DNA of 59,677 nt, taken from Butyrivibrio sp. (GTDB lineage Bacteria; Bacillota; Clostridia; Lachnospirales; Lachnospiraceae). The stretch covers positions 1 to 59,677 of the forward strand of contig JAILMY010000149.1 in assembly GCA_024692165.1 (NCBI GenBank), read 5' to 3'. The notes beneath the pieces are model-generated. The model saw only the letters and a list, made by a program, of their open reading frames with translations. It had not been told where the DNA came from and made no database searches. Position numbers and translations under genes: made by a program. Numbering within the stretch: position 1 is the stretch's first letter; every line of letters starts with the position of its first letter. This document shows positions 1 to 9,136 of this stretch, piece after piece.

Positions 1-3000
1 AGAAGGCGGAACAGGCTCAGAAGGTTCTTGATCAAAAGGCAAAGGATGCAGCTCAGGAAACTGAAAATGCTGCTGCGGAAGCAGAAAAAGCAGCTAATGC
101 GGCTCAGAAAGCTGCTGATAAAGCAGATGCTGAACGAACAATAGAAGCAGCAGAAGAAGCCGAAAAGGCAGCTAAGACCGCAAGAGAAGCAGCAGAAACA
201 GTTAAAGAAGCAGCATCTGCTGCAGAAGAAACAGGAAAGGCTGCGAAGTCAGAGGATGCTATTAAAGCAGTAGAAGACGCAAAAGAAGCTGCAGATAAGG
301 CAGTAGAGGCTGTAGAAGAAAAAGCTGGTAATGCGGAAGAGAAAGCTAAAGAAATTCGTAATGAAATAGCTCAGAATGCAAAGGATGCTGCGGATAAAGC
401 AACAAAAGCTGCAGAGGATGCAGTAAGTAAAGCTCAGAATGCAATAGATAAGGCCCAGAAGCTTATAGACGCTGCAAATAACGCAGGAAAAGCAGCTGAG
501 AATAATCCATCTGAAAAAACAATTAAGGATGCAAAGGATGCTGCCAAAGATGTACTTCCGGAACATAAGAACCTTACAGATCTGATCCCGGAGATAATAA
601 AAGCAGCTGATGCTGCAAGTGAAGCAGCAAAGGCAACTTCTGATCCGGCAACTAAGGCTGCAGCAGAAAAAGCAGCTCAGGATGCATATGATATTGCAAA
701 AGAGCTTGCAAGTACCGCAGCTGATGTAACAAGAGCTGCTGAATATGCAAACAGCGCTGCACAGAATGCACAGAAAAAGCTTGATATTGAAAATGCACTT
801 AAGGAAGCTACAACTAATGCAAATAATGCAGCTGAGACTGCTTTGAGTAAAGCTGCTGAAGCAACAGATGCATCAGCAGATGTAGCAAGAACAGCGGCGA
901 TGGTGGCTAATGCAGCAGCTGATGAAGCTGACAGAAAAGCATTGGCAGCAGAAAATGCCGTTGAGGCAGCTGAAGGAATTGCAGATGAAGAAATCCTGAA
1001 TAAGGCAAGAATAGCTGCAGAAGCAGCAAGAAGTGCTGCAGAAGCAGCCAGAAGCGCTGCAGAAATTGCATTAGCCAGAGCTAAAGATGCAGAGGATAAG
1101 GCAGCCGAAGAAGCAGCAAGACAGGAAGCAGAAAGACAGAAGGCAGCCGAAGAGGAAGCAGAAAGACAGAAGGCAGCCGAAGAGGCGGAAAGACAGAAGG
1201 CAGCCGAAGAGGAAGCGAAAAGACAGAAGGCAGCCGAAGAGGAAGCAGAAAGACAGAAGGCAGCCGAAGAGGAAGCGGAAAGACAGAAGGCAGCCGAAGA
1301 GGCGGCAAAACAGCAGCCGACACCAGGAGATGGCACAACTCCTAAGCCGGAAACAGAACCTCAGCCAGAACCACAGCCAGAGCCTACTCCTCAGCCAACA
1401 CCGGTAGATAACACAACTCCTAAGCCGGGAGCTGACAAGATCGATGATAAGATCAATGAAGCAAGGACTCAGGCTAAAAATGCTAAAGAGACTGCAGAGC
1501 AGGCAGAGAGAAATGCTGTAGAAGCAAAGAATGATGCAAATACTCAGCTGAAAAAAGCAGAGAACGCTGCAAGTACTGTTTCAGAAAACGCTTTAATAGA
1601 GGATTTAACTAATGCGCTTAACGATGCAAAAGAAGCAGCAGTAGAAGCCGGTAAGAAAGCTAACAAGGCTAATGAAGAATATCAGAATGCAGGTTCAGCA
1701 GCGCAGACAGCAGAAGCTCTTGCTAATCAGTACAACGACGAGGAAATAAAGAACGCAGCAGCCGATGCCAAAACTGCAGCTGATAATGCTGAGAAAGCAG
1801 CAAAAGATGCTCAGGATGCAGCTAATAAAGCCGCGGGCGAAGTTAAAAAAATCAATGATAAATTGAATGAGGCCAAAGAGGCAGCAAGACGAGCACAGGA
1901 AAATAAGGCAAGACAGGAAACCGAGGAAGAAGAGACCAGAAAGAAGGCCGAAGAAAAAGCTAAAAAGAAACCCGAGGAAGAAGATGATCTAAAGAAGGCC
2001 GAAGAAGAAGCGTTAAGAGCGGCTAAAGAAGCTGAAGAGGCGGCCAGAAGGGCAGCCGAAGAAGCTGCAAGGGAAAAGGAAGCAGCTGAAAAGGCAGCTA
2101 ATGCAGCACAGGAAGCAGCACAGGCTAATGAAAATGCACAAAAGGCAGCTCAGGATGCAGAGAAAGCCAATAAAGATGCTCAGGATGCAAGAGACAGAGC
2201 AAATGAAGCTGCAAAGACTGCAGCTGAGAAGGCAGAAGAAGCTAAACAGGCTGCAGATAAGGTTAATGAACTCATAGGAAAGAAAGAGTCAGAAAGTGAG
2301 AACTCTGATGAGAATAACTCTGATGAGAATAACTCTGATGAGAATAACTCTAATGAGAATAATTCTAATGAGGATAATTCTGATGCAGATAATTCTGGAG
2401 AGAACAATTCTGGAGAGAACAATTCTGGAGAGAACAATTCTAATGAGCCAAAGCCTGGACAGGTAACTGAGGAAGAAATTTCCGCAGCCGAGGAAGCAGC
2501 AGAAAAGGCAGCTAAAGCAGCGCAGGAAGCAGCTAATGCAGCTGCACAAGCAGCGACAGCAGCAGATGAGGCAGAAAAGGCAGCTAAGGCAGCAGCAGAT
2601 AGAGCAGCTGCGGCAGCAGGTGAATCAGATGCAAAGAATGCTGAAGCGGAGGCAGCAAAGACTGCAGCTCAGGAAGCAAAGACAGCTTCTGAGAAAGCAG
2701 CGAAAGCAGCAGAACAGGCCAAGAAAATTGCTGAGGATGCTAAAAAGGCAGCAGAAGAAGCCAGAGCAAACAACAGCAACAGTTCTTCCGATGACGATGC
2801 AGATACTGAAGAGAACAAAGATACAGAAGAAAGCAAAGATACAGAAGAAAGCAAAGATACAAAAGAGAATAAAGATACAGCAGAAAACAAAAATACTGCA
2901 GAAAACAAAGATACACAGACGATTATTGGCGGCGACAACTCAAACGGAAGTGGCACAAACGGCACAGGTTCCAATGGTACAGGCACAAATGGTACAGGAT

Positions 3001-3656
3001 CAAATTCAAGCACCACAGCACCTGGCACTTCAACACCTGGTACCTCAACTAGTACTACAAGGCCAAGCACTTCAACACCTGGCACTTCAACAAGTACTAC
3101 TACAGTAACAATTACACCTTCATATAGTGGTACAAAGACACATACCAATACAGATACTAATGCCAATACAGATACCAATGCCAATACAAATACTTATGTA
3201 CCTTCTGACAATATTGTACAAGAGTATACCGGCGAAATTGAAAACAGCCAGGTTGTTGTTATACCTGACAGCAATGCAAGCAGTAATTCCAGCTCATATA
3301 ATCTTAATGCCACAAAGAAGACTACTGCGACAACAGAAAAACAGAAGAATACAAAAGCCAGGGAAATCGTATTTATCAACGGAACAGAGGTTGCTAAGAG
3401 CGGATCATTTGACTATTTTATAAAAGACATTGAAGATAGTGACGTTGCTACAGCAGACGAAACTTATACAGAGGCAAATAGGGTCACACCTACTGTTTCA
3501 CAGAAGAAAGATCTGGTTCATACTATTTTCATTTTGAGCGTATTATCACTTGTTCTCACTGTTTTATTCTCAATGCTGTCACACCTTCTTTTCTTCTTCA
3601 AAAAGAAACGTGAAGACGAGGAAGAAGATGATACTGTTCAGACAGATAATGTATAA
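1..3656 (+). CDS. Ala-rich coiled-coil repeat protein with C-terminal membrane anchor (5' partial)
   Basis: The reading frame is open from base 3, so the gene enters from the left edge and its start is not visible; the TTG at 843 is only an internal codon. The visible part (about 1,217 residues) is dominated by Ala/Glu/Lys heptad-like sequence, as in long coiled coils. Embedded are a Pro/Glu/Gln linker (about 1318-1430), six near-identical EAERQKAAEE-type units (about 1126-1311), ten NS(D/N/G)EN pentads (2300-2449), KDTEES-type hexads (2812-2920) and a Thr/Gly/Ser-rich stalk (2940-3200). Near the end lies one hydrophobic helix (about 3517-3600) followed by KKKRED and an acidic tail. I see no LPXTG motif, so anchoring appears to be by this helix. 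It is probably a surface stalk or filamentous envelope protein; the function is unknown. Low-complexity composition makes homology calls unreliable. Confidence 0.85.
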   Translation, partial: KAEQAQKVLDQKAKDAAQETENAAAEAEKAANAAQKAADKADAERTIEAAEEAEKAAKTAREAAETVKEAASAAEETGKAAKSEDAIKAVEDAKEAADKAVEAVEEKAGNAEEKAKEIRNEIAQNAKDAADKATKAAEDAVSKAQNAIDKAQKLIDAANNAGKAAENNPSEKTIKDAKDAAKDVLPEHKNLTDLIPEIIKAADAASEAAKATSDPATKAAAEKAAQDAYDIAKELASTAADVTRAAEYANSAAQNAQKKLDIENALKEATTNANNAAETALSKAAEATDASADVARTAAMVANAAADEADRKALAAENAVEAAEGIADEEILNKARIAAEAARSAAEAARSAAEIALARAKDAEDKAAEEAARQEAERQKAAEEEAERQKAAEEAERQKAAEEEAKRQKAAEEEAERQKAAEEEAERQKAAEEAAKQQPTPGDGTTPKPETEPQPEPQPEPTPQPTPVDNTTPKPGADKIDDKINEARTQAKNAKETAEQAERNAVEAKNDANTQLKKAENAASTVSENALIEDLTNALNDAKEAAVEAGKKANKANEEYQNAGSAAQTAEALANQYNDEEIKNAAADAKTAADNAEKAAKDAQDAANKAAGEVKKINDKLNEAKEAARRAQENKARQETEEEETRKKAEEKAKKKPEEEDDLKKAEEEALRAAKEAEEAARRAAEEAAREKEAAEKAANAAQEAAQANENAQKAAQDAEKANKDAQDARDRANEAAKTAAEKAEEAKQAADKVNELIGKKESESENSDENNSDENNSDENNSNENNSNEDNSDADNSGENNSGENNSGENNSNEPKPGQVTEEEISAAEEAAEKAAKAAQEAANAAAQAATAADEAEKAAKAAADRAAAAAGESDAKNAEAEAAKTAAQEAKTASEKAAKAAEQAKKIAEDAKKAAEEARANNSNSSSDDDADTEENKDTEESKDTEESKDTKENKDTAENKNTAENKDTQTIIGGDNSNGSGTNGTGSNGTGTNGTGSNSSTTAPGTSTPGTSTSTTRPSTSTPGTSTSTTTVTITPSYSGTKTHTNTDTNANTDTNANTNTYVPSDNIVQEYTGEIENSQVVVIPDSNASSNSSSYNLNATKKTTATTEKQKNTKAREIVFINGTEVAKSGSFDYFIKDIEDSDVATADETYTEANRVTPTVSQKKDLVHTIFILSVLSLVLTVLFSMLSHLLFFFKKKREDEEEDDTVQTDNV
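1126..1311 (+). repeat. 30-bp tandem repeat inside the Ala-rich gene
   Basis: Six near-identical copies of a 30-bp unit (one shortened to 27 bp) encode EAERQKAAEE-type decapeptides. The core AGACAGAAGGCAGCCGAAG recurs almost unchanged at the DNA level, which suggests recent slippage or recombination rather than only protein-level selection. All copies keep frame. Confidence 0.85.
2300..2449 (+). repeat. 15-bp tandem repeat encoding NS(D/N/G)EN pentads
   Basis: Ten consecutive 15-bp units encode NSDEN, NSNEN, NSDAD, NSGEN and NSNEP variants. Blocks of identical neighbours (three NSDEN, three NSGEN) show local duplication. The resulting Asn/Glu-rich stretch is a hydrophilic, probably unstructured spacer between two coiled-coil blocks. 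Confidence 0.85.
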
Positions 3657-3693
3657 TTGTTTTTGAGATAAGCAATTAGTTATGCAAAAAGAA

Positions 3694-3735
3694 ATCCCCT
3701 TAAGAGGAATGATAAAACTCTTAAGGGGATATTTT
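3694..3735. terminator. Bidirectional intrinsic terminator between convergent genes
   Basis: A perfect 13-bp stem (3694-3706 with 3718-3730) encloses an 11-nt loop and is followed by ATTTTTATT on the plus strand. A-rich sequence before the left arm gives a U-tract for the minus strand too. It sits between the Ala-rich gene and the convergent ABC-F gene. Confidence 0.85.
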
Positions 3736-3764
3736 TATTGTTAACGTATTTAATTAAAAATGCA

Positions 3765-5786
3765 TTACACCTGAAGTTCTTCCCACTCATCGTAGAGTGC
3801 TGACAGTTTGTCCTGGATTTCGGTCTGCTCGTCGGTGAGTTTTCGCAGTTTGGCAAGATCTGTTCCAACGGATGGATCTGAGAGAGCCTGCGTTATTTCG
3901 CCATCGCGCTCTTCAAGCCTTGCTATTTCCTCCTCGCATTTTTTAAGTGCAGCTTCCATCTTGCGCTTTTTGGCCTGAGCCTCTTTTTGGGCCTTCCAGT
4001 CATCAGCTCCGGAGGCTGCTGAAGCAGTGCTGCCATCTAAAGAATTACCATCGCCTGATACAACGGCTGAATCTGTGGAAGCATCTGAATCTGAGGAAAC
4101 GCCTGTGGCATACTTGTAGCTTCCACTGCCCAAGGTGGCGCTGTCAAGATTTCCTGAACTTCCAAAGAGTCTTTGCATCTGCTCATCCACATGCTCGATG
4201 TAGTAGTCGTAGTTTCCGATGTAGTTCACCATCTGACCATGGGTAAGATCCAGGATCCTTGTGGCTGTACGGTTTATAAAGTAACGATCATGGCTTACAT
4301 AGAGAACTGTGCCCTCGTAGCCCGAAATCGCGGTCTCCAGAATCTCTTTTGACGTGATATCCAAGTGGTTTGTAGGCTCGTCCAGGATAAGAAAATTGGC
4401 GTCTGAGAGCATAAGCTTTGCAAGACTGACTCTGCCTTTTTCTCCGCCTGAAAGATCGCCGATTCTCTTAAATACATCATCTCCTGTAAAAAGAAATGCT
4501 GCCAGAGTATTCCTGATCTCGGTATTATTCAGGGCAGGGTAGTCATCGGAGATTTCATCGAACAGAGTCTTCTCGTCGTGAAGAACGTGGTGCTCCTGAT
4601 CGTAGTATCCGATGTGAACCTTTACGCCAAAATCTATGGTGCCTCCATCCAGGGTTTCAATTCCGTTTATTATCTTAAGAAGAGTAGTCTTACCGGTTCC
4701 GTTGTCTCCGATAATAGCCACGTGCTCGCCCTTTTTGATAGAAAAGTTAAGGCCGGAAAAAAGATGCTCATTTCCAAAGGACTTGGATAATCCTTCAGCT
4801 TCAAGTACATCATTGCCGCTTTCACAGGAGGGCTTAAGACTTATCTTCATGCGATCATCGATGGTAACAGGCTTATCCAGCACCTCAATTTTATCCAGCA
4901 TTTTCTCACGGCTCTCGGCGCGCTTTATGGATTTTTCCCTGTTAAAGGATTTGAGCTTGGCGATAACCTCTTCCTGGTGCTTGATCTCAGCCTGCTGCTT
5001 GATATAGGCGTTCCACTGACTTACGCGAAGCTGCTCTTTTTTTACCGCATAATCTGAGTAATTGCCGGTAAAAGAAGATATCCTGGTGTTCTCAACTTCG
5101 ATGATCTTGCCTGCAATCTTATCAAGGAAATATCTGTCGTGGGATACGATCAGAACTGAGCCCTTATAATTAAGAAGATAGTTTTCAAGCCATCTGATGG
5201 AACTCATATCCAAGTGGTTGGTGGGCTCGTCCAGAATGATAAGATCGGGTTTTTGCAAAAGAAGCTTACCCAGCGCCACACGGGTTTTCTGACCACCGGA
5301 GAGGGTGCTTATCTTTTTATCCAGCTCCTCATCCAAAAAGCCAAGACCCTTGGCAATTCCTGTAACTTCGCTTTTCCAGGCATAGCCTGAGGCTCTCTGG
5401 AACTCCTCATTCATTCTGGTGTAGCGATCCATTAGCTGTTCAAGTTCAGTTCCTGTCGCATGCTTCATCTGCTCCTCGGCGTTGCGGATATTCTGCTCAA
5501 GGGCGATGACATCCTTTTTTACCTCGGCCAGTTCATCGTAGATTGTGTTCTCTGAAGTGATATTCTGATTCTGGGCAAGGTAACCCCAAGTCACATCTTT
5601 GGAGAAAGTAACCTCACCGTCATCAGCAGAGAGCTCTCCGATAATGATCTTTAAAAGAGTAGTCTTGCCTGCACCGTTGATGCCGACAATAGCAGCTTTT
5701 TCGTTATTTTCGATATGAAAAGAGCCACCGCTTAAGATGTCCTTTCCATCAAAACTCTTACATATATTATGAACATTTAAAATCAT
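3765..5786 (-). CDS. ABC-F family ATPase (ribosome-associated type)
   Basis: A 673-residue soluble protein with two ABC ATPase domains and no membrane segment. Domain 1 has Walker A GINGAGKTT (residues 35-43), signature LSGGQKTR and Walker B LDEPTNHLD. Domain 2 has GDNGTGKTT, LSGGEKGR and a second LDEPTNHLD. A charged interdomain linker separates them, as expected for ABC-F proteins, which act on the ribosomal E site as translation factors or antibiotic-protection factors. After domain 2 comes an unusual Ser/Asp/Gly-rich spacer (about residues 545-605), then a coiled-coil C-terminal domain like that of Uup or YdiF. ATG follows AGGAGT at good spacing. A housekeeping role is more likely than resistance, but sequence alone cannot decide. 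A second ABC-F lies at 56309-57868. Confidence 0.93.
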   Translation of the reverse strand: MILNVHNICKSFDGKDILSGGSFHIENNEKAAIVGINGAGKTTLLKIIIGELSADDGEVTFSKDVTWGYLAQNQNITSENTIYDELAEVKKDVIALEQNIRNAEEQMKHATGTELEQLMDRYTRMNEEFQRASGYAWKSEVTGIAKGLGFLDEELDKKISTLSGGQKTRVALGKLLLQKPDLIILDEPTNHLDMSSIRWLENYLLNYKGSVLIVSHDRYFLDKIAGKIIEVENTRISSFTGNYSDYAVKKEQLRVSQWNAYIKQQAEIKHQEEVIAKLKSFNREKSIKRAESREKMLDKIEVLDKPVTIDDRMKISLKPSCESGNDVLEAEGLSKSFGNEHLFSGLNFSIKKGEHVAIIGDNGTGKTTLLKIINGIETLDGGTIDFGVKVHIGYYDQEHHVLHDEKTLFDEISDDYPALNNTEIRNTLAAFLFTGDDVFKRIGDLSGGEKGRVSLAKLMLSDANFLILDEPTNHLDITSKEILETAISGYEGTVLYVSHDRYFINRTATRILDLTHGQMVNYIGNYDYYIEHVDEQMQRLFGSSGNLDSATLGSGSYKYATGVSSDSDASTDSAVVSGDGNSLDGSTASAASGADDWKAQKEAQAKKRKMEAALKKCEEEIARLEERDGEITQALSDPSVGTDLAKLRKLTDEQTEIQDKLSALYDEWEELQV

Positions 5787-5924
5787 GATTTTACTCCTAT
5801 TTTAATACGTCAAAACATTTTATCATGCACATACTAAAGTAGCAAACCAAATACCCATTGACCTTGTCTTTCGCTACTTATATAATAAATGCAGTGTGGA
5901 ATCATACTAATGAAGGAGTCAGTT

Positions 5925-6557
5925 TTGAAGCGTTTATATATACCGTTAGCGTGGGAACTGCTATTTGTTATCTCTACCATTCTCATGCCCAAGCAGGCTT
6001 TTTACTTGTTCTTTGTATTTTATGCTGGGCTACTTATATATTTTTATTATTTTCACAAGCAGTTTTCATTCAGGAAATTTGTTCGTAACCTTACAAGGAT
6101 CAAGATGTTCTGGGTACCCGTACTCATTACTTTCATAGGTCTTTTACTGGCGAATGATATCAAGAATAAAATAATCCAGCCGTTGTTTTACACTGCAAAG
6201 GATGGAACCATCAGCATTATCACAAAGAATGACATCTTCCCGACTATTATGTATGCGACCATGATGATCATTATGAAGCCGGTGGCTGAGGAGCTTTTCT
6301 TCAGAAAGGCGATCATTTCCTTTGGCAGTAAGAAGAGAGTGTTTGCGCTGACAATAGTGAGTCTTCTGCTTTGCGCCGTGTCCAGAGCACATGGTGTATT
6401 GGGGATAGCAGAGTGGATTCTTATGGCGATTCCTGTAACTGTAGCATATGTTGTTACCAGGAACATCTATATTTCCGTTATGGCTCACGTGGCGTTTGAG
6501 TTTTATGACAATATTTATTCCATTGTTTACGCTATCGGAAGAATCATGAACAGATGA
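5925..6557 (+). CDS. CPBP family intramembrane metalloprotease
   Basis: A hydrophobic protein of about 210 residues with several membrane helices. It carries the CPBP (CAAX protease/bacteriocin-processing, Abi) glutamate motif as AEELFFRKAI, a later His (SRAHGVLG) and a C-terminal MAHVAFEFYDN segment fitting the third metal-binding motif. The family includes membrane endoproteases that process prenylated proteins or bacteriocins, but this substrate is unknown. Start choice: TTG 5925 has AAGGAG six bases upstream, whereas the in-frame ATGs at 5889 and 5910 lack a good site, and the ATG at 5910 runs into that Shine-Dalgarno. The longer 5889 form would add 12 residues. The gene stands alone, 52 bp before the purine permease. 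Confidence 0.82.
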   Translation: MKRLYIPLAWELLFVISTILMPKQAFYLFFVFYAGLLIYFYYFHKQFSFRKFVRNLTRIKMFWVPVLITFIGLLLANDIKNKIIQPLFYTAKDGTISIITKNDIFPTIMYATMMIIMKPVAEELFFRKAIISFGSKKRVFALTIVSLLLCAVSRAHGVLGIAEWILMAIPVTVAYVVTRNIYISVMAHVAFEFYDNIYSIVYAIGRIMNR

Positions 6558-6609
6558 TTTTCCGATATGTAAAATAATCCAAACACATTTCAAAGGAGAG
6601 GAAAAAGTT

Positions 6610-7974
6610 ATGTTGGAGAAGTATTTCAAACTCAAGGAGCATAACACTACTGTCAAACAGGAGGTTATTGCTGGTCTTACCACATTCCTGACCATGGCGT
6701 ACATTCTTGCCGTAAACCCTAATATCCTTAGTGCTTCCGGTATGAGTGCAAACGCTGTATTTGTTGCAACCGCAATTGCATCTGCAATTGCAACCTTTAT
6801 TATGGCTTTCCTTGCTAATTACCCAATCGGTCTTTCAGCAGGTCTTGGCCTTAATGCTTATTTCGCTTACACTGTTTGTCTCGGAGAACTTGCCGGAGAA
6901 GAGGATCCCTTCAGGATTGCTCTTACAGCGGTATTTGTAGAAGGTGTTTTATTCATCCTTCTCTCATTCTTCAAGTTCCGTGAACAGATCATCAACGGTA
7001 TTCCACAGAATCTTAAATTTGGTATCTCAGCAGGTATCGGTCTTTTCGTTGCATTTATCGGTATGCAGAATGCAAGGATCATTGTTGCCAACGATGCTAC
7101 AATAGTAGGACTCGGCAGCTTCTCAGATCTTGATATGGTACTTGCTTTAGTAGGACTTATCATCATCGCTGCACTTATTTACTTCAAGGTTACAGGTGGC
7201 GTTCTTATCGGTATTCTTGTTACATGGGCAATAGGAATCATCCTTCAGCTTGCAGGTGTTTATGTTCCTGCTGAGGGAACAAGTCTTCTTCCTGATTTCT
7301 CAAGAGGACTTCAGCTTGGTGCCGTTGCACAGACAGCTTTCAAGCTCAACTTTGGATGGGCAGCTTCACACATCATTCAGTTTATTGCTATTACTTTCAG
7401 CTTCCTCTATGTTGACCTTTTCGATACAGTAGGAACAGTAGTAGGTGTAGCTGACAAGGCAGGTCTTCTTGATAAAGACGGCAATCTTCCAAGAGTTGAT
7501 AAGGTATTTTTATCAGACGCTGTTGGTACAACAGCAGGAGCTCTTCTCGGAACATCAACCATCACAAGCTTTGTTGAGTCAAGCGCAGGTGTAGCAGCAG
7601 GCGGTAGAACAGGTCTTACAGCAGCTACTACAGGTCTTATGTTCCTTGTATCTCTGGTACTTAGCCCTATTTTCCTTGCTATTCCTTCATTCGCAACAGC
7701 TCCGGCTCTTATCTATGTTGGAATGCTCATGGTATTCTCAATCACAAAGGTTAAGTTTGACGATGGCGATATCGCTGATTCAATCGGTGCTTACCTTGCA
7801 CTTGTTATGATGCCTCTTGCATATTCAATTGCTACAGGTATCATGTTCGCAATTCTTGGTTGGGTTATTATCAAGACTATCGAGGGTAAGGCAAAAGAGA
7901 TCAGCCCTGTTATGTGGGTTGTATTTGTTCTGTTCCTTCTGAGAATCGTAGCTCTTGTAACGAACTTCCAGTAA
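6610..7974 (+). CDS. NCS2 (AzgA-type) hypoxanthine/guanine permease
   Basis: A 454-residue polytopic transporter. The N-terminal block ending GLTTFLTMAYILAVNP, the LSAGLGLNAYFAY segment and the later DLFDTVGTVVGVADKAG and TSTITSFVESSAGVAAGGRTG motifs are diagnostic of the AzgA/PbuG/PbuO branch of NCS2, which imports adenine, guanine or hypoxanthine with protons. Length matches the family. Good ribosome site (AAAGGAGAGG) before ATG. The 50-bp upstream gap is too short for a purine riboswitch. A strong terminator follows, so it is probably the last gene of its unit. The exact purine preference cannot be read from sequence. Confidence 0.92.
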   Translation: MLEKYFKLKEHNTTVKQEVIAGLTTFLTMAYILAVNPNILSASGMSANAVFVATAIASAIATFIMAFLANYPIGLSAGLGLNAYFAYTVCLGELAGEEDPFRIALTAVFVEGVLFILLSFFKFREQIINGIPQNLKFGISAGIGLFVAFIGMQNARIIVANDATIVGLGSFSDLDMVLALVGLIIIAALIYFKVTGGVLIGILVTWAIGIILQLAGVYVPAEGTSLLPDFSRGLQLGAVAQTAFKLNFGWAASHIIQFIAITFSFLYVDLFDTVGTVVGVADKAGLLDKDGNLPRVDKVFLSDAVGTTAGALLGTSTITSFVESSAGVAAGGRTGLTAATTGLMFLVSLVLSPIFLAIPSFATAPALIYVGMLMVFSITKVKFDDGDIADSIGAYLALVMMPLAYSIATGIMFAILGWVIIKTIEGKAKEISPVMWVVFVLFLLRIVALVTNFQ

Positions 7975-8028
7975 ATTTTTCAGATCCGGAAATAATATTT
8001 CGCGGAAAAAGGAAAATATGACAAAAAC

Positions 8029-8072
8029 CATGCCAATATGCTGCTAAAAATCAGCGTATTGGCATGTTTATT
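8029..8072 (+). terminator. Intrinsic terminator after the purine permease
   Basis: A 15-bp stem (8029-8043 with 8052-8066, one wobble pair) with an 8-nt loop is followed by TTTATTTA. It separates the permease from the HflK-like gene. Confidence 0.8.
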
Positions 8073-8163
8073 TACTGAGAAAGTGATTTATTACGTTGGC
8101 ACTAGTTGATATACTATCTACATAACATAAATTGTTTTACATATGAAAAGGAGGAGTGGGTAA

Positions 8164-9135
8164 ATGTTTAATAAGGGACCCCGAATGCAGAAGCCTCATG
8201 GATACGTTGAGTTTCCTGCAAAAAAGAACCCTAAGATCTTTATAATTATCGCTGTTATCGTGGTCGCTCTTGTTTGTGCAGGCGAGAGCTTTTACTCGGT
8301 AAAGGAGCAGGAACAGGCAATTCTTACCATGTTCGGTAAAGTGCTCAGAGTCGATACAGCGGGCTTGTATTTCAAGGTGCCGTTTATTCAGGATGTTCAT
8401 ACCATCGATATGACAACCCATGGTATCGGAATCGGATACACAATCCAGAACGGCCAGAATATCACGGTTGATGATGAGGGTGTTATGATCACATCAGACT
8501 TCAACTTTGTTGATATTGATTTTTACCTTGAATATAAGGTAAGTGATCCGGTAGCTGCTTACTACAACTCAGAATCACCGGAGCTTATCATGAAGAATAT
8601 GGCCCTTGCCAGCATCAGAAATACAGTTGTAAATTACACTGTTGATGATGTTATCACTACAGCCAAGGGACAGATCCAGTCTGAGGTAAAGGAAACACTT
8701 CAGAAGGAACTGTCAGACAAGAACATTGGTCTTATGGTTGTTAACCTTTCTGTTCAGGATGCAGAGCCACCGACACAGGAAATCGTTCAGGCTTTCAAGT
8801 CAGTTGAGACTGCTAAGCAGGGAAAAGATACAGCTATAAACAATGCCAAGAAGTATCAGAGTGAAGAACTTCCTAAGGCTGAGGCCGATGCAGATAAGAT
8901 CGTTCAGGATGCAGAGGCTGCTAAGCAGGCAAGAATTGCAGAGGCTGAAGGACAGGTTGCAAGATTTAATGAGATGTATGAGCAGTACAAGCTGCAGCCA
9001 TACATTACCAAGGAGAGACTTTTCTACGAGACAATGGAAGATGTACTTCCTGATCTGAAGGTGATCATTACAGATGGTAACACTCAGCAGATGCTTCCAC
9101 TGGACAGTTTTAACAGCGTAGGAGGTGCAGAATAA
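8164..9135 (+). CDS. hflK: HflK-like SPFH/band-7 membrane protein
   Basis: A 323-residue protein with one N-terminal membrane helix (about residues 25-42) followed by an SPFH/prohibitin domain that begins YSVKEQEQAILTMFGKV and contains GLYFKVPFIQDVH. It continues into the Ala/Glu/Lys-rich helical region typical of HflK and HflC. In other bacteria HflK and HflC form a large membrane cage that modulates the FtsH protease; no ftsH is visible here. It is paired with the HflC-like gene, whose ATG lies one base after this stop codon, so the two are surely co-translated. ATG at 8164 follows AAAAGGAGGAG. Assignment to HflK rather than generic SPFH rests on gene order and the pairing. Confidence 0.88.
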   Translation: MFNKGPRMQKPHGYVEFPAKKNPKIFIIIAVIVVALVCAGESFYSVKEQEQAILTMFGKVLRVDTAGLYFKVPFIQDVHTIDMTTHGIGIGYTIQNGQNITVDDEGVMITSDFNFVDIDFYLEYKVSDPVAAYYNSESPELIMKNMALASIRNTVVNYTVDDVITTAKGQIQSEVKETLQKELSDKNIGLMVVNLSVQDAEPPTQEIVQAFKSVETAKQGKDTAINNAKKYQSEELPKAEADADKIVQDAEAAKQARIAEAEGQVARFNEMYEQYKLQPYITKERLFYETMEDVLPDLKVIITDGNTQQMLPLDSFNSVGGAE

Positions 9136-9136
9136 T

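Noticed and set aside
1087-3423. Several long frames in other phases and on the minus strand inside the Ala-rich gene
   Set aside because: They follow from the biased codon composition of GCA/GAA/AAG repeats; they are Arg/Gln- or Ser/Leu-rich mirrors without ribosome sites.
8071-8163. Promoter for hflK
   Set aside because: TATACT at about 8111 lacks a -35 partner at 16-18 bp.
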